A stretch of 64,000 nt of DNA, taken from positions 62,001-126,000 of the forward strand of contig NZ_STGK01000005.1 in NCBI RefSeq assembly GCF_004919105.1. The letters are read 5' to 3'. Under the pieces are notes generated by a model that was not told the origin of the DNA, made no database searches, and was given only the letters and a program-made list of their open reading frames with translations. This DNA is from Nocardioides sp. GY 10113. Its GTDB lineage: Bacteria; Actinomycetota; Actinomycetes; Propionibacteriales; Nocardioidaceae. Shown here one piece after another: positions 18,769 through 26,787 of this stretch; within the stretch, counting starts at the first letter, position 1; each line of letters opens with the position of its first letter. The position numbers and the translations under genes are program-made.

Positions 18769-19071
18769 GTGCAGACACTGCCCATCTCCAAGGTCAAGGA
18801 CCGGCTCAACGAGTTCGTCGATGCTGTCGCGCTGACCCGTGAGCAGGTCACCATCACCAAGAACGGCTCGCCGGCCGCCGTGCTCATCGGTGTCGACGAG
18901 TGGGAGTCGCTCCAAGAGACGCTCTTCTGGCTGTCCCAGCCCGGCATCCTGGAGGACATCGCCGAGGGTGAGCGGCAGCTCGCGGCGGGTGAGACGGCGG
19001 GGGAGGCGGAGCTCCGGGCCGAGTTCAACGTCCCGCGGCGTGGTGGCTCCGCTCCGGCTGCTGGCGCCTGA
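18769..19071 (+). CDS. relF: Type II antitoxin, Phd/YefM family (RelF-like)
   Basis: A 100-residue Phd/YefM-type antitoxin. The N-terminal DNA-binding part reads LPISKVKDRLNEFVDAV and ITKNGSPAAVLIGVDEWESL; the C-terminal toxin-binding tail is acidic and disordered (EDIAEGERQLAAGE...). From memory it resembles the RelF antitoxin of the M. tuberculosis RelFG pair throughout. It should neutralise the adjacent toxin and autorepress via the inverted repeat at 18718-18754. GTG 18769 is chosen over the in-frame ATG 18736, which would lie inside the operator and promoter. The toxin gene starts 6 nt after its stop. Confidence 0.9.
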   Translation: MQTLPISKVKDRLNEFVDAVALTREQVTITKNGSPAAVLIGVDEWESLQETLFWLSQPGILEDIAEGERQLAAGETAGEAELRAEFNVPRRGGSAPAAGA

Positions 19072-19077
19072 GCGAAC

Positions 19078-19416
19078 GTGGGGTCGTCGTACGACGTTCG
19101 CCTGGCCTCGACGGCGCAGCATGACCTGCGTCGGGTTCCGCCGCGCATCGTGCCCGCGATCATCGAGTTCCTCTACGGAGATCTCTCCCGCGACCCCCGT
19201 CGCGTCGGCAAGCCCTTGCAGCGCGAGCTCGAGGGGTTCTGGTCCGCGCGGCGTGGTCCGTACCGAGTGATCTACCGGATCGATGACGGCGAACTGGTGG
19301 TGCTGGTCATTCGCGTCGACCAGCGGTACGCCGAGAAGCGGGTCAACGAGATCCTGCTGCGCCGGCAGTGGAATTCCGGGGCGGGCATGGGCTCTGACCA
19401 GGGTGTCCACCCGTGA
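19078..19416 (+). CDS. relG: Type II toxin, RelE/ParE superfamily (RelG-like)
   Basis: A 112-residue RelE-superfamily toxin. Characteristic segments are YDVRLASTAQHDLRRVPPRI, VGKPLQRELEGFWSARRGPY and RVIYRIDDGELVVLVIRVD; the basic residues in WSARRGPYRVIYR fit the mRNA-binding surface. RelE toxins cleave mRNA in the ribosomal A site; that activity here is inferred. It lies 6 nt downstream of its antitoxin, the usual order. The tail after about residue 95 (RRQWNSGAGMGSDQGVHP) is longer than usual. Its stop overlaps the GTG of a methyltransferase gene (GTGA at 19413-19416), which is not standard for relBE operons. Confidence 0.88.
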   Translation: MGSSYDVRLASTAQHDLRRVPPRIVPAIIEFLYGDLSRDPRRVGKPLQRELEGFWSARRGPYRVIYRIDDGELVVLVIRVDQRYAEKRVNEILLRRQWNSGAGMGSDQGVHP

Positions 19417-20171
19417 ACGACCTGTTCACCGACCACCTCGCCGCGTGGCGTGCGTACACGGCGACACCGTGGGCACGGATCCGGTACGCCGTCGTCGGAG
19501 ACGTGCTGCGCCGTGAGTGTGACAGCCTGGGGGAGAGGCTCCGGATCCTCGACGTCGGCGGTGGCGACGGCCTGGACGCGGTGCCGCTGGCGGCACTGGG
19601 GCACGACGTGACGGTCCTCGACCCGTCCGCGGCGTGGTTGGCGGAGGCCCGGCGTCACGCGGCCGAGGCGGGCGTCGACGTCGCGACGGTCGTCGGCGGC
19701 CTGGACGACCTGCCCGACGGCACCTGGGATCTCGTGTTATGTCATTTCGTGCTGCGGTACCGGCCGGCCGGCCCGGGTGACGTGGAAGCGCTGGCGGCGC
19801 TGGTGCGTCCGGGCGGCAGGCTGTCGCTGATGGACGTCAATCCCGCCGGACGCGTCCTGCGGAAGCTGGTCTCCGAGGGTCCTGCGGCAGCCAGCGTCGA
19901 GCTCGTCGCTGACCGCCTGGAGACGGTGACCTTCGGGACCGATACCCGCAAGGTCGAGATCGACGACGCCGTGGCGGAGGCGCAGGATGCTGGACTCGAC
20001 GTGCGTGCGCTGTACGGACACCGGATCGCCAACCATCTTCTGGTGGACGACGAGGCGAAGCGCGACCAGGAGTACTTCGAGCAGCTGCTTTCCCTGGAAC
20101 GCGATCTGAGCGGTCGCGCACCGTTCAATCGCATCGGGATGGCGTGGCAGCTGCTCCTGGAGCGCCCCTGA
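19413..20171 (+). CDS. Class I SAM-dependent methyltransferase, CmoM-like
   Basis: A 252-residue methyltransferase. Motif I is ILDVGGGDGLDAVPLA (about 45-60) and motif II ends with Asp in VTVLDPSA. From memory the overall layout follows E. coli CmoM, the tRNA carboxymethoxyuridine methyltransferase: motif I with a GGG core, LCHFVLRY in place of LFHAVLEW, LVRPGGRLSLM, and a C-terminal half ending YFEQLLSLERDL...PFNRIGMAW. A tRNA wobble-uridine target is therefore plausible but unproven; a general small-molecule methyltransferase is the alternative. Its GTG overlaps the toxin stop by 4 nt, so toxin and methyltransferase are translationally coupled. Confidence 0.82.
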   Translation: MNDLFTDHLAAWRAYTATPWARIRYAVVGDVLRRECDSLGERLRILDVGGGDGLDAVPLAALGHDVTVLDPSAAWLAEARRHAAEAGVDVATVVGGLDDLPDGTWDLVLCHFVLRYRPAGPGDVEALAALVRPGGRLSLMDVNPAGRVLRKLVSEGPAAASVELVADRLETVTFGTDTRKVEIDDAVAEAQDAGLDVRALYGHRIANHLLVDDEAKRDQEYFEQLLSLERDLSGRAPFNRIGMAWQLLLERP

Positions 20172-20253
20172 GAGTCACACCGTTGTCATGACCCGGCTGT
20201 CATTCAGGAGAACGTCGTGGGGAGTGGCTCAGGGCGCTCCTCCCGACGCGCAA

Positions 20254-20266
20254 TGACATAATGTCA
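20254..20266. promoter_or_regulatory. Perfect palindrome TGACAT-A-ATGTCA
   Basis: A 13-bp perfect palindrome in an AT-richer patch between the convergent methyltransferase and NTF2-like genes. Related GTCA elements occur at about 20184 and 20199, and an ATGTCAT element lies upstream of the NTF2-like gene near 20785. It may be an operator; no gene starts directly next to it. Confidence 0.35.
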
Positions 20267-20329
20267 CTTATCGGCGATATGGCCCAGGAGGGGTCCCGAG
20301 GCGTCCGACGACCTGACGACGCATCGGTT

Positions 20330-20755
20330 TCACGACGGCGGGCCGAACAGCACCTCGACGGCACGTGAGTCGGCGTACTCCTCGAACCGCGCGATCCGTC
20401 CGTCGCGCAGGGTGACCACCAGGCAGGACGGGATCCGGACAGCCCGACCGTCGCCGCTGGCGCCCACGGTCACCGAGCGCACGACCCAGCCGCCGTCGAA
20501 CACGTTCACCCTGACGTCCTCGACGCGCAGCTCCGCGCCGGCCTGGATGCTGCGCGTGCGTGACGGCGTCTGCTGGATCTCGGCCTCCCAGTCGCCGGTG
20601 TTGTGCCACGTGCTGACGCCGTGGGCGTACACGTCGTCGTCCGCGCGACGTCCCGCGAGGAACGCCGGCAGCCACCGGCGCGCGAGGTCGGCGGCCTGGT
20701 GCACGCCGGCGGTCGTGGGCGTCTCGATCACGACCTCACAGCCAGGCTCGTCCAC
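20330..20755 (-). CDS. NTF2-like (SnoaL-type) domain protein
   Basis: A 141-residue protein with the compact alpha+beta NTF2-like fold pattern: N-terminal helices ADLARRWLPAFLAGR, then a pocket-forming beta sheet including VSTWHNTGDW, RVNVFDGGWVVRSVTVGA and a C-terminal VVTLRDGRIARFEEYADSRA, the typical SnoaL ending. Members are enzymes or ligand binders; no catalytic residues can be assigned. The start GTG 20755 is the first with reasonable homology. It stands alone between a convergent methyltransferase and a divergent aldo/keto reductase. Confidence 0.75.
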   Translation of the reverse strand: MDEPGCEVVIETPTTAGVHQAADLARRWLPAFLAGRRADDDVYAHGVSTWHNTGDWEAEIQQTPSRTRSIQAGAELRVEDVRVNVFDGGWVVRSVTVGASGDGRAVRIPSCLVVTLRDGRIARFEEYADSRAVEVLFGPPS

Positions 20756-20947
20756 AGGGCTCCTTCTCAGCCGGTGCGCCAGTTATGTCATCTGGATGCG
20801 CGTTGCGGGACGACGCTACCGGCGACGGCGTCGACCTGGAGCGCACTCCGTCAGTGAGGCCGGAGTCGGGCCGATCACGGCAGGTCGTGCGCGGATGACC
20901 CCGCAGGGGTTGACCTGGGGCGCCCCTCAGGGCGTTGTCTGGTGGGC

Positions 20948-21940
20948 ATGACGCTTCCAACCCGCACCCTCGGCACCACCTCAGCGCTCGCCGTCTCGGC
21001 GCTCGGCCTCGGCTGCATGGGCATGTCGGAGTTCTACGGAACGCCCGACGAGGCCGGCGGCATCGCCACCATCCGGCGCGCGCTCGACCTCGGCGTCACG
21101 TTCATCGACACCGCCGACATGTACGGGCCGTTCACCAACGAGCGCCTGGTCGGCAAGGCGATCGCCGGCCGCCGCGACGAGGTGCAGCTGGCCACGAAGT
21201 TCGGCAACGAGCGGCTCGCCGACGGCACCCGGCTCGGGATCAACGGCAGTCCCGACTACGTCCGTCGCGCCTGCGACGCCTCGCTGGAGCGGCTGGGCGT
21301 GGATCACCTGGACCTCTACTACCAGCACCGGGTCGACCGGACGGTCCCGATCGAGGAGACCGTCGGCGCCATGAAGGAGCTGGTCGAGGCGGGCAAGGTA
21401 CGGCACCTCGGCCTCTCCGAGGCGTCCCCGACGACGATCCGCCGGGCGCACGCCACCCACCCGATCACGGCACTGCAGACCGAGTACTCCCTCTTCACGC
21501 GCGACCTGGAGGACGAGATCCTGCCGACGCTGCGGGACCTGGGCATCGGACTGGTGCCCTACTCCCCCCTCGGCCGCGGCCTGCTGACCGGCGCCATCTC
21601 CAGCACGCCGTCGGCCGACGGCGATCGCCGCTCGACGGCGTACTTCCCGCGCTTCCTCGGCGACAACCTGACGGCCAACCTCCAGCTCGTCGACAAGGTG
21701 ACGGAGGTGGCCGAGCGGAAGGGCTGCACGCCGGGTCAGCTCGCGCTGGCCTGGGTGCTCGCCCAGGGCGAGGACGTGGTGCCGATCCCGGGCACGCGTC
21801 GCGTCGCCTACCTCGAGGAGAACGTCGGGGCGGCCGCCGTGACGCTCGACACCGCCGACCTCGCGGCGATCGAGGAGGCCGTCCCGCGGGGTGCCGTCGC
21901 CGGTGATCGGTACGGCGACATGAGCTCCATCGACGCCTGA
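20948..21940 (+). CDS. Aldo/keto reductase
   Basis: A 330-residue NADPH-dependent aldo/keto reductase (TIM barrel) similar to AKR13/YajO-type members. The catalytic tetrad is visible: Asp54 (FIDTADMYG), Tyr59, Lys84 (LATKFG) and His127 (YYQHRVD). The NADP-binding end is also present ([15 protein letters not shown]). The substrate is unknown. ATG 20948 is used; an in-frame GTG at 20942 would add two residues. I see no convincing ribosome site. Confidence 0.9.
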   Translation: MTLPTRTLGTTSALAVSALGLGCMGMSEFYGTPDEAGGIATIRRALDLGVTFIDTADMYGPFTNERLVGKAIAGRRDEVQLATKFGNERLADGTRLGINGSPDYVRRACDASLERLGVDHLDLYYQHRVDRTVPIEETVGAMKELVEAGKVRHLGLSEASPTTIRRAHATHPITALQTEYSLFTRDLEDEILPTLRDLGIGLVPYSPLGRGLLTGAISSTPSADGDRRSTAYFPRFLGDNLTANLQLVDKVTEVAERKGCTPGQLALAWVLAQGEDVVPIPGTRRVAYLEENVGAAAVTLDTADLAAIEEAVPRGAVAGDRYGDMSSIDA

Positions 21941-21977
21941 GCGGCCGGCTGGGGGTGGTCCGCGGCAGACTGGCGGG

Positions 21978-22733
21978 ATGGCGACCGAGCTGACCCAGAC
22001 CGACCAGCTGCGCGGCGGCAGGATCCACCTCTGCGAGCTCGCCGGGCTCGAGATCCGCGACTGCGAGGTCAGCGGGCTCACGATCGTCGACTGCTACGGC
22101 GGCGACGTCTCGCTGGGCGGCGACTTCGGGCGGGTGGTGGTGAACGACGTGGACGTGACGGCGTACGTCGAGGCCGAGCTGGACCGGCGGCACCCGGCCC
22201 GGGTGCTGGTCCGTGAGGCCGACTCCCCCGCCGACGTCCGCGCCGCGTGGGACGCGATCGTGGTGATGTGGGCCGAGACCGTCGAGCGGGCCCGGCTGCT
22301 CGGTGAGAGCGCGCTCCAGCGGCGGGTCGACGGTGAGTGGTCGTTCGTGGAGACGCAGCGGCACCTGCTGTTCGCCAGCGACGCCTGGGTCGGGAGCGCC
22401 GTGCTCGAGGAGGAGTCGCCCTTCCACCGCTGGGGCTACCCGGCGGGCAGCACGTCGCCGGAACAGGCCGCCAGCGCCGGGCTCGACCTGGGGGCGACGC
22501 CGACCCTGGACGAGGTGCTGGCCGCGCGCGCCGAGCGGATGGCGGTCGTACGGCGCCTCGTGGACCGGCTCGACGAGGCCGAGCTCGACCGGGTGTGCGC
22601 CCGCAGGCCCGCGCCCTGGTACGCCGACGAGGAGTACGTCGTACGGCGTTGCGTCAGGGTCGTGCTGAACGAGGAGGTCGAGCACCACCGCTATGCAGCG
22701 CGGGATCTCGCGGTGCTGCAGACGCAGGCGTGA
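21978..22733 (+). CDS. DinB-family protein with N-terminal pentapeptide-like segment
   Basis: A 251-residue protein. The first 55 residues look like a short pentapeptide-type or beta-helix segment (LRGGRIHLCELAGLEIRDCE...). The remainder is a DinB-like four-helix bundle: WAETVERARLLGESALQRRV, WSFVETQRHLLFASDAWVG and the C-terminal VVLNEEVEHHRYAARDL. Its His residues (QRHLL and EVEHHRY) fit the metal-binding positions of DinB/mycothiol-S-transferase folds. A thiol-dependent enzyme role is possible; the substrate is unknown. A CAGACT box lies 6 nt before ATG 21978, close to the leaderless pattern. Confidence 0.75.
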   Translation: MATELTQTDQLRGGRIHLCELAGLEIRDCEVSGLTIVDCYGGDVSLGGDFGRVVVNDVDVTAYVEAELDRRHPARVLVREADSPADVRAAWDAIVVMWAETVERARLLGESALQRRVDGEWSFVETQRHLLFASDAWVGSAVLEEESPFHRWGYPAGSTSPEQAASAGLDLGATPTLDEVLAARAERMAVVRRLVDRLDEAELDRVCARRPAPWYADEEYVVRRCVRVVLNEEVEHHRYAARDLAVLQTQA

Positions 22734-22803
22734 CCCGGCGGGCGCCGGTGCTACCCGATCCGGGCGATGCGTGAGCCGGTGGGCGCTGGGCATCGTCCGG
22801 TAG

Positions 22804-23265
22804 GTGACCTCCTCCCCCGCCCTGCCGACTGGCGGTCGGGCGAGCGCGTCGAGCGCGTCGAGCTCGTCGCTCCGGTCGACGCTGGCGGTGTTGCGGTCTG
22901 AGCTGATCGACCTGGCCCGCACCGCCCCGGGCGGTCTGGCCGTCGCGCACCGGTCGGCGTTGCGGACGCTGCTCCTCCTGGTGTGGACGCTCGCCATCGT
23001 GCTCGACGGCTACACCACGGTGGCGATGATGGGCGCCGGCATCTCCGAGGAGGCGAACCCCGTCGCCGCGGCGGCGATGTCGGTGATCGGTGTGCTCGGC
23101 TACACGATGGCCGCGTCCCTGCTCTCGGCCGCGCTGTGCCTGCTCGCGCTGGGCCGGCCGACCGGTCTCTACTCGTGGACCGTGGTCGCCACGATCGCCC
23201 TGGTGGGCTGCGCCAAGCTGGCCCAGGGCGCGGCGAACGCGCTGCTGTGGGTCCAGCTGACGTGA
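22804..23265 (+). CDS. Small membrane protein, DUF5658-like
   Basis: A 153-residue protein with a Ser/Ala-rich N-terminus and three or four hydrophobic segments (about 54-75, 90-115, 125-150). The segment LDGYTTVAMMGAGISEEANP resembles the conserved D..T...G..E.NP core of DUF5658-type proteins. No function is known to me. The start is uncertain; GTG 22804 is the first in frame, but a later start near the first helix would also give a membrane protein. It sits between the DinB-like and GNAT genes. Confidence 0.6.
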   Translation: MTSSPALPTGGRASASSASSSSLRSTLAVLRSELIDLARTAPGGLAVAHRSALRTLLLLVWTLAIVLDGYTTVAMMGAGISEEANPVAAAAMSVIGVLGYTMAASLLSAALCLLALGRPTGLYSWTVVATIALVGCAKLAQGAANALLWVQLT

Positions 23266-23329
23266 GCTCCCGGCCGGTGCGGCGGGTGACGTCTTGCGGC
23301 GCGGGAGGTGGCCCTGGTCGACTCACGGC

Positions 23330-23842
23330 ATGGACACCGCATGGATCGCCCGCCCGGAGACGCCGGCCGACGACGGCCGGATCCGGGCAGTCAACGTCGC
23401 CGCCTTCCCCACCGCGGCCGAGGCCGACCTCGTGGAGGCCCTCCGGGCCGACCCGGACGCGTGGGTCGACGGACTGTCCTGGGTGGCGGAGGCGCCCGAC
23501 GGCGCGGTCGTCGGTCACGCGCTGCTGACCCGCTGCACGGTCGGCGGCGAGCCGGCCCTGGCCCTCGCCCCCTGCGCCGTGCTGCCGGACCACCAGCGGA
23601 CGGGTGCGGGAAGCGCCGCGATCCACGGTGCCCTCGCCGCCGCCCGGGAAGGTGGCGAGAGCCTCGTCGTGGTGCTCGGCCACGCCGACTACTACCCGCG
23701 GTTCGGCTTCGAGTCGGCCAGCAGCCTCGGCATCACCGCGCCGTTCGAGGTGCCGGACGAGGCGTTCATGGCGCTCCGCCTCGACCCGGACCGCCCGACC
23801 CCCGCCGGCGTGGTCGCCTATCCGCCCGCGTTCGGCGTCTGA
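23330..23842 (+). CDS. GNAT-family N-acetyltransferase
   Basis: A 170-residue GNAT of the YhbS-like type. The acetyl-CoA pyrophosphate motif reads HQRTGAGSAAIHGAL, and the downstream VVLGHADYYPRFGFESA matches the YhbS family pattern of HxxYYxRFGF. The acceptor is unknown. ATG 23330 is selected from the position of the first beta strand (IARPETPADDGRIRAV); 36 further bases in frame upstream are less likely. It is followed directly by a GntR-family gene remnant. Confidence 0.85.
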   Translation: MDTAWIARPETPADDGRIRAVNVAAFPTAAEADLVEALRADPDAWVDGLSWVAEAPDGAVVGHALLTRCTVGGEPALALAPCAVLPDHQRTGAGSAAIHGALAAAREGGESLVVVLGHADYYPRFGFESASSLGITAPFEVPDEAFMALRLDPDRPTPAGVVAYPPAFGV

Positions 23843-23866
23843 CGGCCACTGCCGGTCCGACGGGAT

Positions 23867-23995
23867 CGGCTCGCCGCCCCAGCCCGGCGGCGGGCGATCG
23901 CCGCGGGCGACGCCGAGGCGGCGCGGATCGCGGCGCAGGCCCACGTGTCCTCGATCCTGGTGCGGATGCGCCGGGTGGCGCGGTCCACGACGTAG
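23867..23995 (+). pseudogene. C-terminal remnant of a GntR/FCD transcriptional regulator
   Basis: About 35 codons read RRRAIAAGDAEAARIAAQAH then VSSILVRMRRVA and a TAG at 23993-23995. This is the end of an FCD ligand-binding domain (the agDaeaAr...H signature of FadR-type regulators). No start, DNA-binding domain or upper FCD part is present upstream, where the GNAT gene ends instead. It is therefore a truncated relic. Its 3' end carries a tandem 14-bp repeat. Confidence 0.6.
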
Positions 23996-24017
23996 CGTCC
24001 ACGACGTAGCGTCCACG
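23983..24017. repeat. 14-bp tandem direct repeat
   Basis: GTCCACGACGTAGC occurs twice in tandem (23983-23996, 23997-24010), followed by a third partial copy GTCCACG (24011-24017). It overlaps the stop of the FCD remnant. Confidence 0.85.
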
Positions 24018-24037
24018 CCGCCAGCGACGCGCGCCCG

Positions 24038-24832
24038 TCAGGAGATCGTGGCCGACTCCCCGGGGCGCAGGTCGATCAGCTCGCAGTCCGGTGCCAGACG
24101 CTCCAGCGCGCGCACGAACTCCGGGTGCGGCCGGTCGATCCACGGATCGGTCGGTCGGTGGATGATCGGCGGATGCAGGGTGCCCCAGTGGACGGCGAGT
24201 GCCCGCGCGGCGCCGGTGCGCACGCAGGCCTCGGCGGCCTGCACCGGATCGAGGTGCCCGCCCGACAGCCGCGGTCCCCAGCCGGCGATCGGCACCAGCA
24301 CCAGGTCCAGGGGCCGACCGAGCATCTCCGGGATGTCGCTCATCGCGTCGAAGAGCTCGGTGTCCCCCACGGCCCACACCGTCCACCGGCTGCCCCGCAC
24401 CAGGTGGCTGTTGACGGCGTTCGGGCGGTGCGGCATCGGGCGGTGCCCGTGTACGGCGGGGGCGGCGCGCACGCTGACCGGGCCGTCGGCGATCGGGTGC
24501 CACTCCTCGCCCAGGTCGACCCCGGCGAGGCCACGCCTGCGCAGCCACGCGGCGTTCAGCGGCGCGCTCAGCAGGGGCACGCCCGGGAACATCCGCAGCG
24601 ACGGCAGCTCGGCGTGGTCGTGGTGGAGGTGGGAGATGAGCACGGCGTCGGGGTCCCGGTACAGCCGCGGGTGCGGCATCGGGTAGCGGCGTCGCAAGGG
24701 GCCGTTGTGCCGCTTGACCAGCGGGTCGGTCAGGATCCGGACCCCGTCGAGGTCCAGCGTGACCGTGGAGTGACCGATCCAGGACACGCTCAGGGCTCCG
24801 TCGGCGCGGTCGCTCCGAGCGCTGTCGGTCAC
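24038..24832 (-). CDS. MBL-fold metallo-hydrolase, UlaG/NAPE-PLD-like
   Basis: A 264-residue metallo-beta-lactamase-superfamily protein of the UlaG/NAPE-PLD-like branch. The metal motif is SHLHHDHAELP, followed by VHGHRPMPH, a bridging Asp in AVGDTELFDA, and a late His in LAVHWGTLHPP. The N-terminus VSWIGHSTVTLDLDGVRILT is typical of that branch. Substrates range from lactones to phosphodiesters, so function is open. GTG 24832 has a GAGGAGG ribosome site 4 nt upstream. Transcriptionally it is separated from upstream pruA by two hairpins. Confidence 0.85.
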   Translation of the reverse strand: MTDSARSDRADGALSVSWIGHSTVTLDLDGVRILTDPLVKRHNGPLRRRYPMPHPRLYRDPDAVLISHLHHDHAELPSLRMFPGVPLLSAPLNAAWLRRRGLAGVDLGEEWHPIADGPVSVRAAPAVHGHRPMPHRPNAVNSHLVRGSRWTVWAVGDTELFDAMSDIPEMLGRPLDLVLVPIAGWGPRLSGGHLDPVQAAEACVRTGAARALAVHWGTLHPPIIHRPTDPWIDRPHPEFVRALERLAPDCELIDLRPGESATIS

Positions 24833-24930
24833 GGTGCCTCCTCGTCCCACGTCGGCGCGGATCTACGCTCCCACGTCACGTCGGCACCCGGTAGGGCCGA
24901 GCCCCTCCGACCTCGCCGCCGGGGTGCGCG

Positions 24931-24961
24931 GCGGGCGGGGACCGGTCGGGTCCCCGCCCGC
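24931..24961 (-). terminator. Terminator hairpin 2 after pruA
   Basis: Perfect 13-bp stem (24931-24943 with 24949-24961) and a 5-nt loop, distal of two tandem hairpins downstream of pruA. Confidence 0.75.
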
Positions 24962-24969
24962 CTCCCGGA

Positions 24970-24999
24970 CCCGTGGGACGTCAGGGGGTGTCCCACGGG
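24970..24999 (-). terminator. Terminator hairpin 1 after pruA
   Basis: CCCGTGGGAC / GTCCCACGGG is a perfect 10-bp stem with a 10-nt loop, 21 nt after the pruA stop. Confidence 0.7.
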
Positions 25000-25020
25000 C
25001 CGGGGTCCTCGTTCGGCCGA

Positions 25021-26658
25021 TCAGGCCTCGGGCGCCATGTGGGGGTAGGCGACCGAGGTCGGCGGAACGAAGGTCTCCTTGATGGACCGGGGTGAGGTCC
25101 AGCGCAGCAGGTTGGCCGGCGAGCCGGCCTTGTCGTTCGTGCCCGAGGCGCGCGAGCCGCCGAACGGCTGCTGGCCGACAACCGCGCCGGTCGGCTTGTC
25201 GTTGATGTAGAAGTTGCCGGCGGCGAAGCGCAGGAGCTCGCTGGCCTCGGCGACCACCCGGCGGTCCTGGGCGAGGATCGAGCCGGTGAGGGCGTACGCC
25301 GAGAACGACTCCATCTGCTCGAGAACCTCGTAGTAATCGGCGTCCTCGTAGACGTGGACGGCCAGCAACGGGCCGAAGTACTCGGTCGCGAAGATCTCGT
25401 CGCCCGGGTCCTCGCTGACCACGATCGTGGGCCGGACGAAGTAGCCGACCGAGTCGTCGACCTGGCCGCCGGCGACGATCTCGAGGTGCTCGGCCGACCG
25501 GGCGCGGTCGATCGCGGCCCGCAGCCGGGCGAAGGCGCGGTCGTCGATGACGGCGCCCATGAAGTTGGTCAGGTCGGTGACGTCGCCCATGGTGAGGCCC
25601 TCGACCTCGGCGACCAGGTCGTCGCGGATCCGCTCCCAGAGGCTGCGCGGCACGTAGGCGCGTGAGGCGGCCGAGCACTTCTGCCCCTGGAACTCGAAGG
25701 CGCCGCGGATCAGCGCGACCCGGAGCACGTCGGCGTCGGCGGACGGGTGGGCCAGCACGAAGTCCTTGCCCCCGGTCTCGCCGACCAGCCGCGGGTAGGT
25801 CCGGTACGACGCGATGTTCTCGCCGACGGTCCGCCACAGGTGCTGGAAGGTCGCGGTGGATCCGGTGAAGTGGATGCCGGCGAGGTCGGGGTGGGTCAGC
25901 GCCACCTCGGAGACCTCGAGGCCGTCGCCGGGCAGCATGTTGATCACGCCGGCCGGAAGGCCCGCCTCCTCCAGCAGCTCCAGCACCAGGTGCGCGGAGG
26001 CCTGCTGGGTCGGCGACGGCTTCCAGACAACGACGTTGCCCATCATCGCGGGCGCGGTCGGCAGGTTGCCGGCGATCGCGGTGAAGTTGAACGGCGTGAT
26101 GGCGTAGACGAAGCCCTCCAACGGCCGGTGGTCGCTGCGGTTCCAGACGCCGGGGCTGTTCGCGATGGGCTGCTCGGCGGTGATCTCCTTGGCGAAGTGC
26201 GCGTTGAAGCGCCAGAAGTCGATCAGCTCGCAGGCGGAGTCGATCTCGGCCTGGAACGCCGTCTTCGACTGGCCGAGCATGGTGGCGGCGTTGATCCGCT
26301 GGCGCCACGGGCCGGCCAGCAGGTCGGCCGCCTTGAGGAAGATCGCGACCCGCTCGTCGATCGGGAGCGCGCGCCAGGCCGGCGCGGCGGCGAGCGCCGC
26401 CTCGATGGCCTCCTCCGCGTCCTCGCGGGTGGAGTTGTTGAGAACGCCCAGCACGTGGCGGTGGTCGTGCGGCTGGACGACCTCGATCGGGGCGCCGCCG
26501 CCCATCCGGCGCTTGCCGCCGATGGCCGCGGTGAAGGCGACCGACTCCGCCTCCTGCAGGTGCAGCTCGGCGAGCAGCGCTGCCCGCTCCTCGGATCCCG
26601 GAGCGTAGGTCAGGTTCGGCTCGTTGACCGGGGCCGGCGTACGGGTGATGGCGTCCAA
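25021..26658 (-). CDS. pruA: L-glutamate gamma-semialdehyde (P5C) dehydrogenase
   Basis: A 545-residue aldehyde dehydrogenase of the P5CDH type, the second step of proline breakdown (P5C/glutamate semialdehyde to glutamate with NAD+). Motifs are ITPFNFTAIAGNLPTAPAMM, LVGETGGKDF with the general-base region, and the catalytic Cys in FQGQKCSAASR. Length matches the single-domain P5CDH family. The TTG start at 26658 has an AGGAG site about 7 nt upstream. It lies downstream of the PucR regulator gene on the same strand, and the proline dehydrogenase gene starts divergently beyond the regulator, so the three form a proline-use locus. Confidence 0.96.
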   Translation of the reverse strand: MDAITRTPAPVNEPNLTYAPGSEERAALLAELHLQEAESVAFTAAIGGKRRMGGGAPIEVVQPHDHRHVLGVLNNSTREDAEEAIEAALAAAPAWRALPIDERVAIFLKAADLLAGPWRQRINAATMLGQSKTAFQAEIDSACELIDFWRFNAHFAKEITAEQPIANSPGVWNRSDHRPLEGFVYAITPFNFTAIAGNLPTAPAMMGNVVVWKPSPTQQASAHLVLELLEEAGLPAGVINMLPGDGLEVSEVALTHPDLAGIHFTGSTATFQHLWRTVGENIASYRTYPRLVGETGGKDFVLAHPSADADVLRVALIRGAFEFQGQKCSAASRAYVPRSLWERIRDDLVAEVEGLTMGDVTDLTNFMGAVIDDRAFARLRAAIDRARSAEHLEIVAGGQVDDSVGYFVRPTIVVSEDPGDEIFATEYFGPLLAVHVYEDADYYEVLEQMESFSAYALTGSILAQDRRVVAEASELLRFAAGNFYINDKPTGAVVGQQPFGGSRASGTNDKAGSPANLLRWTSPRSIKETFVPPTSVAYPHMAPEA

Positions 26659-26787
26659 GGGGGTGCTCCTTCGGGTCGTGCTGCCGCGCGGTCCTCACGC
26701 GCGGGGCCACGGTCCACCGTAGGAGCGCCACGCGGCGCGGAGAACAGACGAATGTCCGAGAGCAGCGCTCGGAAGGTCGACCAGATG

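Noticed and set aside
23843-24037. A functional gene after the GNAT acetyltransferase
   Set aside because: Only the last 35 or so codons of an FCD domain are readable and no start or DNA-binding domain exists upstream.
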